Part shown: positions 1 through 5,046 of the stretch, piece after piece | Layout: each line of letters starts with the position of its first letter | How positions within the stretch are numbered: the stretch's first letter is position 1 | Assembly (NCBI GenBank): GCA_963579925.1 | Contig: CAUZJA010000189.1 | Span: 1 to 5,549 of the forward strand | Origin: UBA1151 sp963579925 | GTDB taxonomy: Bacteria; Chloroflexota; Dehalococcoidia; Lucifugimonadales; Lucifugimonadaceae | Length of the DNA stretch: 5,549 nt | Direction: 5' to 3' | Position numbers and translations under genes: made by a program | Notes under the pieces: model-generated | Database searches by the model: none | The model's input: the letters and a program-made list of their open reading frames with translations, nothing else | What the model was told of the DNA's origin: nothing

Positions 1-23
1 CAAGGCACGAAGCCGGTCATCCT

Positions 24-38
24 GTGGGTCAGACCCAC
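24..38. repeat. 15-nt perfect palindrome downstream of the LLM gene
   Basis: GTGGGTC and GACCCAC are perfect 7-nt inverted arms around a single A. It lies about 110 nt past the stop codon of the minus-strand oxidoreductase gene, so it could fold near the 3' end of that transcript. No T-run follows on the minus strand, so it is not a standard intrinsic terminator. It is preceded by TCATCCTG (17-24), the opening of the interspersed repeat style seen elsewhere in the window, and may be a diverged copy of that family. Confidence 0.5.
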
Positions 39-68
39 TCCAGGGAACAACCAGCAAATATCTTCACA

Positions 69-112
69 GTCATCCTGCGCAAAGGCGGCTCCGCGCCGAA
101 GTCGACCTGTCC
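69..112. repeat. REP-like palindromic repeat (TCATCCTG...CGAAG type)
   Basis: The segment opens with GTCATCCTGCGCAAAGG and continues into GGCGGCTCCGCGCCGAAG, whose GGCG and CGCC ends are complementary. This is the general form of the short interspersed repeats at 1259-1287, 1336-1364 and 4840-4862 (TCATyCTGAG followed by CGAAG or TCGAA), with a G+C-rich middle. The exact ends are uncertain. No protein-like reading frame is convincing here, so the 1-149 stretch is treated as intergenic repeat DNA. Confidence 0.4.
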
Positions 113-149
113 TCGATGTAGCCGGGAAGGACCTGTTACCTACGCCACC

Positions 150-1133
150 TCATCTCGCCATGCGCCGCGTCTCTTCAGCGCCCGCGCTCAGTGCCCGTGT
201 GGCAGACACCCGCTCCATCCGCTCGATCGTCTCCGCAGTCGAAGCCCCCGCAATACCAACAATCAAATGCCGCACCCCCAGACTCTCGAACAGACGAATA
301 TCTGACGCAACTTCCTCCGGGTTTCCGGTAAACACCTTCCGGCCACCATCAGACCCAACCTGCGCCGCCGTATCGTCATACCAACCAGCGCTGAACGCGA
401 AGTCCATCGCACCCGGATCACGCCCCGCCTTCTCCGCCTGCTCGCGCACCGTAGTCATCGCCGTTGTAAGCCGATCAGGCGTATCCATCGGGAAGTTTGG
501 ATTGTTGCCAATTGGATACCACGCATCACCATGCTTGCCAGCCCGACGCAGCGCCGGTGGACTCTCGCCACCAACCCAGATCGGCGGATGAGGATTCTGC
601 ACCGGCTTCGGCATGAACGTCACATCCGACACCTGCACATACTTACCGTCGTACTCAGGAGCATCACTCGTCCACATCTCCTTGAACGCCTCAAGATACT
701 CACCTGAAACCGTCCCTCGATGTTCGAACGGCTCAGCGCCCAACGCCTCAAACTCTTCTCTCATCCAGCCGGCTCCAACGCCAACAATCAACCGGCCCTT
801 CGACAACACATCTATCGAAGCCAGCGTCTTCGCCGCCAACACCGGCGGCCGATGCGGCAGCACCATGATCGAAGTAAGAATCTTGATCTTCGACGTGTTC
901 GCCGCCAGGAACATCGCAACCGTCAGCTGCTCCAAACACTCGCCCGAGTCCGACCCCGCAAACGCTCCATCCTCGCTATACGGATAGATCGAGCCGATAT
1001 ACCTGGGAATAATCACATGGTCAGAAACCGTAACGATCTCAAACCCCAGCTCCTCACCCCGCTGCCCCAACCGAACAATGTCATCAGGCACCGCCCCCGG
1101 CCCCCGAGTAGCAACCCCAAATCCAAATTCCAT
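150..1133 (-). CDS. LLM-class F420-dependent oxidoreductase (luciferase-like monooxygenase fold)
   Basis: The 327-residue product fits the bacterial-luciferase-like TIM-barrel family, and resembles the Rv2161c-type subgroup predicted to use coenzyme F420; some members use FMN. Visible signatures are the N-terminal strand MEFGFGVATRG (1-11), TVSDHV (35-40) after the first helix, ILTSIMVLPHRPPVLAAKTL (85-104), the family hallmark LSKGRLIVGVGAGWMREEFE (110-129), and PPIWVGGESPPALRRAG (183-199). These are barrel strands and cofactor-pocket segments. The substrate cannot be read from sequence. No signal peptide or membrane segment is seen, so it is cytosolic. The ATG start is supported by a strong GGAGGAGG ribosome binding site 7 nt upstream. 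The last ~20 residues (308 onward) are encoded by or after a repeat copy, so the native C-terminus was probably different. It lies 330 nt downstream of the MR/MLE gene across a repeat cluster and may not share its transcript. Confidence 0.9.
   Translation of the reverse strand: MEFGFGVATRGPGAVPDDIVRLGQRGEELGFEIVTVSDHVIIPRYIGSIYPYSEDGAFAGSDSGECLEQLTVAMFLAANTSKIKILTSIMVLPHRPPVLAAKTLASIDVLSKGRLIVGVGAGWMREEFEALGAEPFEHRGTVSGEYLEAFKEMWTSDAPEYDGKYVQVSDVTFMPKPVQNPHPPIWVGGESPPALRRAGKHGDAWYPIGNNPNFPMDTPDRLTTAMTTVREQAEKAGRDPGAMDFAFSAGWYDDTAAQVGSDGGRKVFTGNPEEVASDIRLFESLGVRHLIVGIAGASTAETIERMERVSATRALSAGAEETRRMAR
183..212 (+). repeat. Covarying hairpin repeat, copy 1 (inside LLM gene 3' end)
   Basis: This copy reads CGCGCTCAGTGCCC, then arm GTGT (197-200), loop GGCAG (201-205), arm ACAC (206-209), then CCG. 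It matches copies at 1223, 1421 and 4930 on the same strand over about 30 nt. Unlike them it lies within a reading frame, covering roughly residues 308-317 of the minus-strand LLM oxidoreductase. It appears to have been inserted into, or recruited as, the gene's C-terminal coding sequence. Confidence 0.75.
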
Positions 1134-1139
1134 ATCAGC

Positions 1140-1148
1140 ACCTCCTCC
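1140..1148 (-). promoter_or_regulatory. Strong ribosome binding site for the LLM oxidoreductase
   Basis: On the minus strand the sequence is GGAGGAGGT followed by GCTGAT and the ATG at 1133-1131. This near-ideal anti-16S match at a 6-7 nt spacing fixes the start codon. It is the best ribosome binding site among the minus-strand genes here, fitting a separately expressed gene. Confidence 0.8.
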
Positions 1149-1222
1149 GTTGTTTCCGCGGCTTCCCGCAAATCATAACCGACCGGTGATCCGTACCGAC
1201 GGCGATAGCGGCAACCCCCACC

Positions 1223-1252
1223 TGCGCTCAATGCCCGTACGGCAGGTACCCG
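1223..1252 (+). repeat. Covarying hairpin repeat, copy 2
   Basis: The copy reads TGCGCTCAATGCCC, arm GTAC (1237-1240), loop GGCAG, arm GTAC (1246-1249), CCG. Compared with copy 1, both arms have changed (GTGT/ACAC to GTAC/GTAC) so that base pairing is kept. It sits about 90 nt upstream of the LLM start codon and ends 6 nt before an interspersed repeat at 1259. Confidence 0.75.
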
Positions 1253-1258
1253 TACATG

Positions 1259-1287
1259 TCATTCTGAGGTCTTACGAAGAATCTCAG
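1259..1287 (+). repeat. Interspersed palindromic repeat, left member of an inverted pair
   Basis: TCATTCTGAGG...CGAAGAATCTCAG. It is itself imperfectly palindromic (CTGAG near one end, CTCAG at the other). Its reverse complement recurs at 1336-1364 with 22 of 29 positions identical by my hand alignment. Sequences of this form occur as high-copy intergenic repeats in several bacterial groups including Chloroflexota. Confidence 0.65.
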
Positions 1288-1335
1288 CGTTGACCGAATG
1301 CGAACGACTCATCGAGGCAACACCGGCGCACTACA

Positions 1336-1364
1336 TTGAGATCCTTCGCGGAACCTCAGGATGA
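1336..1364 (-). repeat. Interspersed palindromic repeat, right member of an inverted pair
   Basis: On the minus strand it reads TCATCCTGAGG...CGAAGGATCTCAA, matching the copy at 1259-1287. Together they form 29-nt inverted arms with a 48-nt spacer (1288-1335). Several of the seven differences are transitions that would still allow G-U pairs in RNA of one strand. Confidence 0.65.
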
Positions 1365-1420
1365 AATACTGAAGGTCAATGCCTCACAGCAGTTCCCTGC
1401 TTGCTTTGCCCCCAGCGCCT

Positions 1421-1466
1421 CGCGCTCAATGCCCGTGTGGCAGACACTACCCGTACGGCAGGTACC
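1421..1466 (+). repeat. Tandem covarying hairpin repeat (copies 3 and 3b) abutting a stop codon
   Basis: The first unit has arms GTGT (1435-1438) and ACAC (1444-1447) around GGCAG. The second follows at once with arms GTAC (1453-1456) and GTAC (1462-1465) around GGCAG (1457-1461). Only the second lacks the CGCGCTCAATG lead. Both arm types thus occur side by side. On the minus-strand transcript of the MR/MLE gene, the reconstructed stop TAG (1468-1466) is followed directly by the two hairpins. They may protect or define the mRNA 3' end, but there is no T-run of an intrinsic terminator. Confidence 0.75.
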
Positions 1467-2665
1467 TAGTCGAAGAAGTTTGCGTCCTCATCGCTCAGAT
1501 ACTGCCTCGTCGCCTCCACATTGAAATGCACACCCAATCCCGGGGTATCCCACACATCGATAACCCATCACGCACAATAGGGGACGGTAAACCCTCCAAC
1601 ACGTCGTACCACCACGATGGCTCGCCCGTTGAATACTCAAATGCAATGTAGTTGTCCGGCATCGCAGCAGCAGCGTGCACCTGCGCCGCCAACCCAACCA
1701 GCCCAACGCCCATGCCGTGTGACGCGATAAGAATGCCATGCAAGTCAGCCAGCTCCGCCACCCGCTTCATCTCAGCAATCCCACCAACATCACCCGGATC
1801 AGGCCCCACAACGTTCACCGCATGCTTCTCGATAAGCTCGCGGAAATTACGCGCCAGATAAATCTGCTCGCCAGTGTGGATCGGCGTCGTTGTATGCGGC
1901 GTGATCTGCAAGTAGAGGTCAGGGTTCACCTCAGGCGAGTAGTCGCCTGTAACCGTGTCCTCCATCCACATGATGTTGAACGGCTCCAACGCCCGTGCCA
2001 ATCGCAGCGTATCCGGTGCCGTCAGCCCCGGCCCGCAGTCCAGCGCCAGTCCAATCTCATCGCCCAGCACATCCTTCATCGCCTCCACACACGCAATCGT
2101 GTGCTTCAGCCCGCGCTCCGATAGCGGCCCTCGCAGCGGATGAAACTGCATATCACCACGCCCCTCCGTCTCGCCCAGCGAAAACCCCGGCCTCTCGCGC
2201 ACCATTCGACTATGAAACGTCACGCCCTCTTTAATGATGGTGAACCCCTCGGGCGACGCCTTCATCTTCGCCATGCTCTCGGCATAGTCCTCCGGCTCCG
2301 TCCCCTTCATCGGGAACCGCACACGCCCGTTGTACACGCGTACCCGATCGCGAATCTTCCCACCCAGCAGCTTGTACACCGGCACACCCGCAGCCTTGCC
2401 AGCGATGTCCCACAGCGCAATCTCGATCCCGCTAACCGCTGCCCCACGGCTTGAACGCGCCCATGCGGCGAATCTTCAGCATCACCCGCTCAACGTCAGT
2501 GGGATCCTCCCCAACGATGTGCTCCTTGTAAAATTGCGCGTGCCACCGGATGTGACCAGCCCGTGGAACCGCGACCGGTCCCAGCCCATCGATCCCCTCA
2601 TCCGTCGTGATCCTGATGACGGGAGAGGCCCCGATTACTGCAACCTTCAAGTCCGTGATCTTCAA
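1466..2665 (-). pseudogene. MR/MLE-family enolase-superfamily gene with two frameshifts
   Basis: This is a full-length mandelate racemase/muconate lactonizing enzyme family gene (about 400 residues when repaired) read in three pieces. Piece 1 (2665 to ~2443) encodes the N-terminal capping domain, ending FKPWG. At ~2436-2443 the frame shifts (a 2-nt loss or 1-nt gain) and resumes as AVSGIEIALWDIAGKAAG. Piece 2 runs to VRDG; at 1562-1566 a 1-nt loss after GGG shifts the frame again. Reading on gives IDVWDTPGLGVHFNVEA and then ...DANFFD with stop TAG at 1468-1466. Repaired numbering (assuming the 2-nt loss) puts candidate ligands at D210, E236 and E267, a D290/H317 dyad, K146 in the β2 motif IIKEG, and E344. 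No other in-frame stops occur, so decay is very recent or the shifts are sequence errors; both lie at runs of G. The start is TTG (2665-2663), giving the same MKIT-type opening as the neighbouring paralogue. Substrate unknown. Confidence 0.88.
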
Positions 2666-2675
2666 TCCGCTAATT

Positions 2676-2681
2676 CCCCTT
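2676..2681 (-). promoter_or_regulatory. Ribosome binding site supporting a TTG start
   Basis: On the minus strand AAGGGG is followed by a 10-nt spacer and TTG at 2665-2663. A TGA stop lies in frame just upstream of that codon, with no ATG or GTG between. TTG is therefore the only reasonable start, and the resulting peptide begins MKITDLKVAVIG, as expected for the family. Confidence 0.55.
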
Positions 2682-2714
2682 CAGTGGTTTCATTTGAGGA
2701 TCGAAAAGGGCGAC

Positions 2715-3893
2715 TTACGATGGTCCCCACCCCTCTTCAGTGTGCGCTCTCACATATTCCATATCGAGTTCTATCCCAAGACCCGGTCGGTCCGACAGGT
2801 GCAACTCGCCATTTCGAATATCCAGCGGCCCGTCAAACGCCTGCGCGTAGTTCGGCATCTGGAGTGAAGCTATCTCAAGGCGATAGAAGTTCGGCACCGT
2901 CATCATCGTGTGTCCACCTGCCACAATCTGAATTGGACTCTGCACGTTATGCGGGCTGATCGGGATGTAGTACGTCTCTGCCAGCGTGGCTATCTTCTTC
3001 ATCTCGCTGATACCGCCAGTCCAGCAGATATCCGGCATGATGTATTCCGCTAGCCTCCCCTCCAGAATTGGTGCGAAATCGTAGCGGGTGAACAGGCGCT
3101 CCCCAACGCAGATAGGCACTCGCACGTTCTCCTTTACCTGCCGCAGCGCCTGATAGCTTTCCGGCTGCACCGGCTCCTCGAACCATGTGATGTCGAACTC
3201 CTCCAGCCTGTTCGCTGCCCTGATCGCGGAAGCAACATTAAAATTCGCATGCACATCGATCAGAATCTCAATGTTCGGCCCCACAGCCTCCCTTAACGTA
3301 GAGATCAACTCGGCGCCGTACTCAAGACCCTCCATGGAGATGCGACCATCCATATAGGCGTTCGATTTGGGACCCATCTCCGGGTAGTACGGGTCCGTCT
3401 TGACCGCCGTGAAGCCCTGGGCCACCAACTCTTTCGCGCTCTGGGCCAACTCGTCCGGCGAGCCAATCCGCGGATGTGTGTACAACGAAATCGAATCTCG
3501 AACACGACCGCCAAGCAAGTCGTACACCGGCCGCCCGAGTGCCTTCCCTTTGATGTCCCACAGCGCCATATCAATACCGCTGATGGCCCGGGTAATCGGC
3601 CCTCGATTCCCCGCATACGTATACTGCCGAAAGAGCCGCTGCCAGATCGCCTCAATGTTGTTCGGGTCCTCGCCAATCAGCGATTCTCCGATCAGTCTCA
3701 GAATCCCACCACTCAGGGCACTGCCCCCACCAGAGGGCTGCGATGAGTCGCCAATCCCGCTGATGCCTTCATCGGTGTCGATCTTCACCAGCACCCACGT
3801 TCGCGGTCTATCGAGCCCGCGGCTCACCTGCTCAGGCCGGGGAGTCGCTACCGGAACTGTCACCATCAATACATCAACGTTTGTAATTTTCAT
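2715..3893 (-). CDS. MR/MLE-family acid-sugar dehydratase-like enzyme
   Basis: The intact 392-residue protein has the usual family length: an N-terminal capping domain (about 1-130, with SGIDMALWDIKGKALG at 105-120 and LLGG at 127) and a modified TIM barrel. Visible active-site candidates are K165 and D167 (AVKTDPY, end of strand 2), metal ligands D213 (LIDVHAN), E239 (WFEEP) and E265 (VGER), and the D288 (MPDIC)/H315 (SPHN) dyad, with E340 on the last strand. The D213-x-H215 pattern matches galactonate dehydratase and related sugar-acid dehydratases, where the histidine is a general acid. The likely reaction is Mg-dependent dehydration of an aldonate-type acid to a 2-keto-3-deoxy acid. The exact sugar acid cannot be named, so no gene symbol is given. 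It is cytosolic, 56 nt downstream of the RraA-like gene and 49 nt upstream of the broken paralogue, probably co-transcribed with both. The ATG start has only a distant AGGGAAG upstream. Confidence 0.9.
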   Translation of the reverse strand: MKITNVDVLMVTVPVATPRPEQVSRGLDRPRTWVLVKIDTDEGISGIGDSSQPSGGGSALSGGILRLIGESLIGEDPNNIEAIWQRLFRQYTYAGNRGPITRAISGIDMALWDIKGKALGRPVYDLLGGRVRDSISLYTHPRIGSPDELAQSAKELVAQGFTAVKTDPYYPEMGPKSNAYMDGRISMEGLEYGAELISTLREAVGPNIEILIDVHANFNVASAIRAANRLEEFDITWFEEPVQPESYQALRQVKENVRVPICVGERLFTRYDFAPILEGRLAEYIMPDICWTGGISEMKKIATLAETYYIPISPHNVQSPIQIVAGGHTMMTVPNFYRLEIASLQMPNYAQAFDGPLDIRNGELHLSDRPGLGIELDMEYVRAHTEEGWGPS

Positions 3894-3949
3894 TTTTGTT
3901 CTGCTACTTCCCTGGTCACGATGATCACCGCCGAAAGGGCTTTACCGCT

Positions 3950-4759
3950 TTACTCCAGCGAGTCCCGATAGCGCTGCTTGAGCTCTTCACTCGGCGGATA
4001 GAAACGACCCGGTGAACACTGCTCCTCATCCATCAGCTCGGCGATGAAATCTTCCACCCGCTCGTGCTCCTCAATCCACTCGATGACCTGCGCCGCAAGT
4101 TGCTGCGGCACCACCACCACACCATCATCATCTGCCACCATCAGATCGCCCGGCATCACCAGCACACCATCACAGCTGATCGGCACATTCGCTTCGTGCC
4201 ACGGGCTACCCTCAAGCCCTGTAATCGCCGATCGTCCAGCTCCGAAAATCGCCAGACCGTACTCATCCCGAATCTTGTCCAGATCGCGTACGGATGCGTC
4301 GGTAATCAGGCCGGTGGCGCCCCTGGCCCACAACCGCCGAGTCTTCATGTTGCCCAGTATGCCAAGGTCAGACATGCGATTGGCGTCCACCACCAGCACA
4401 TCACCCGGACCGCAACTCTCCATCGCCTCAAACTCCGGTGAATCCTCACCCTTGCGCAGACCCGCTGCCAAATCCGGCCGCGGCGGCAGGAAACTCAACG
4501 TTCGAGCGCGAGCAGCAATCTTCCGACCATTCGTCAACGGCTTCACATTCTTCATGTAGCAGTTGTTCCACGAAGAGCTCGTATCGCCATCCTTCGCCGC
4601 CCGAGCCTGCCGCGTCAGATACGACAGCGCACCAGCACAGGTCTGCAAACTAACCTGCTCAAACCGCCGTAAAATATCTTCTGATATCTCTGTTCTCGAC
4701 TCTGTGTTTACCACCGCGTCTCGTTCTCCCGTGGTCCCAATCCTGTCCATCAAATTCAC
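3950..4759 (-). CDS. RraA-like / HMG-aldolase-family protein
   Basis: The 269-residue protein belongs to the family shared by RNase E regulator RraA and the class II 4-hydroxy-4-methyl-2-oxoglutarate (HMG) aldolases. Core features are FEQVSLQTCAGALSYL (33-48), GPGDVLVVDANR (117-128), the GILGN loop (133-137), WARGATGLITDASVRD (144-159) with the R158-D159 pair, and GVLVMPGDLMVADDDGVVVVP (198-218). It is longer than E. coli RraA (about 160 residues), carrying extra N-terminal and C-terminal segments as many stand-alone RraA-family enzymes do. The position that is Asp in the aldolase D-X20-R-D motif is Asn137, and the third residue after R-D is Lys162, so neither described metal motif is complete. 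Next to two sugar-acid dehydratase-like genes, a pyruvate-aldolase or 2-keto-acid lyase role is likelier than RNase E control. The start is GTG at 4759; ATG at 4750 (266 residues) is an alternative, and neither has a clear ribosome binding site. Confidence 0.85.
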   Translation of the reverse strand: MNLMDRIGTTGERDAVVNTESRTEISEDILRRFEQVSLQTCAGALSYLTRQARAAKDGDTSSSWNNCYMKNVKPLTNGRKIAARARTLSFLPPRPDLAAGLRKGEDSPEFEAMESCGPGDVLVVDANRMSDLGILGNMKTRRLWARGATGLITDASVRDLDKIRDEYGLAIFGAGRSAITGLEGSPWHEANVPISCDGVLVMPGDLMVADDDGVVVVPQQLAAQVIEWIEEHERVEDFIAELMDEEQCSPGRFYPPSEELKQRYRDSLE

Positions 4760-4806
4760 GACTGCACCGAGAGACGCACTTTATGCTGTTGCAAGCTCCG
4801 CCACCA

Positions 4807-4829
4807 CTAACGATCGCGATCGACGTTAG
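4807..4829. promoter_or_regulatory. Inverted repeat upstream of the RraA-like gene (possible operator)
   Basis: CTAACG (4807-4812) and CGTTAG (4824-4829) are perfect inverted 6-nt arms, and a perfect 12-nt palindrome CGATCGCGATCG (4811-4822) lies between and overlaps them. The site is about 50-70 nt upstream of the GTG start of the first gene of the minus-strand unit, a usual place for a repressor site. No regulator gene is present in the window, so operator function is conjecture. Confidence 0.4.
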
Positions 4830-4839
4830 CGAGCACCGC

Positions 4840-4862
4840 CATCCTGAGCTTGTCGAACGACG
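4840..4862 (+). repeat. Interspersed repeat (CATCCTGAGCTTGTCGAAC type)
   Basis: CATCCTGAGCTTGTCGAACG matches the common 'TCATCCTGAGCTTGTCGAAGG' form of short intergenic repeats and resembles 1259-1287 and 1336-1364 in its first ten bases. It lies in the divergent intergenic region, about 70 nt before hairpin repeat copy 4. Confidence 0.6.
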
Positions 4863-4929
4863 GCAGCGCTCGCGGCCCATACGCAACCCAACTTCAATCT
4901 TCTCGTAGGACCCGCTCCTCCAGCGGCTC

Positions 4930-4959
4930 CGCGCTCTGTGCCCGTACGGCAGGCACCCA
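4930..4959 (+). repeat. Covarying hairpin repeat, copy 4
   Basis: The copy reads CGCGCTCTGTGCCC, arm GTAC (4944-4947), loop GGCAG, arm GCAC (4953-4956), CCA. The one arm mismatch becomes a G-U pair in RNA of the minus strand. The flanks GTGCC (4939-4943) and GGCAC (4952-4956) also form a perfect 5-nt inverted pair, an alternative fold. It lies about 90 nt upstream of the plus-strand Ddn-like gene. Confidence 0.7.
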
Positions 4960-4962
4960 CAT

Positions 4963-4975
4963 CGCATATCATGCG
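4963..4975. promoter_or_regulatory. Short inverted repeat upstream of the Ddn-like gene
   Basis: CGCAT and ATGCG are perfect 5-nt arms around ATC, ending 71 nt before the ATG of the plus-strand oxidoreductase gene. The position suits a regulator site, but arms this short can occur by chance. No convincing -35/-10 pair was identified beside it. Confidence 0.2.
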
Positions 4976-5034
4976 CGGCATCAGCCCTTTTGAGATCTAT
5001 CGCGGCGAAACCGCAGTGTGTACCCACCGACGAT

Positions 5035-5040
5035 AAGGAG
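5035..5040 (+). promoter_or_regulatory. Ribosome binding site of the Ddn-like gene
   Basis: AAGGAG followed by AAACCA and ATG at 5047. The strong match at 6-nt spacing selects this ATG over the upstream in-frame codon at 4990, which would add 19 residues unlike the family. Confidence 0.85.
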
Positions 5041-5046
5041 AAACCA

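Larger units (their letters stand above)
1134..1465. other. 332-nt intergenic spacer filled largely with repeats
   Basis: No reading frame here resembles a known protein once the true end of the upstream MR/MLE gene is placed at 1466. The spacer holds the LLM ribosome binding site (1140-1148), hairpin repeat copy 2 (1223-1252), a facing pair of interspersed repeats (1259-1287 and 1336-1364) and the tandem hairpin repeat at 1421-1466. About 1149-1222 shows nothing I can name. A promoter for the LLM gene would be expected in this region, but I see no convincing -35/-10 pair. Confidence 0.7.

Noticed and set aside
24..38. Intrinsic terminator of the LLM gene
   Set aside because: The palindrome has a minimal loop and no T-run on the minus strand after it.
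24..305. 93-residue plus-strand open frame across the left edge
   Set aside because: It runs through palindromic repeats and then antisense to the LLM gene, with no recognisable protein features or ribosome binding site.
1421..1466. Tandem repeats as a CRISPR array
   Set aside because: The two units are about 18 nt apart without unique spacers, the other copies are kilobases away, and no cas gene is present.
2432..2447. Programmed ribosomal frameshift in the MR/MLE gene
   Set aside because: No slippery heptamer with a downstream structure is apparent, the family is not known for recoding, and a second shift of a different kind occurs 0.9 kb later. Mutation or sequence error is simpler.
3400..3924. 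174-residue plus-strand open frame opposite the intact MR/MLE gene
   Set aside because: It is antisense to a strongly recognisable enzyme gene, has no family signature or ribosome binding site, and is explained by the low stop frequency opposite G+C-rich coding DNA. The same applies to plus-strand frames at 160-591, 613-987, 1738-2124, 2330-2959 and 4044-4559.
4759..4789. Sigma-70 promoter for the RraA-like gene (TTGCAA ... ATAAAG on the minus strand)
   Set aside because: The two boxes are almost adjacent rather than about 17 nt apart, so they do not form a promoter pair.
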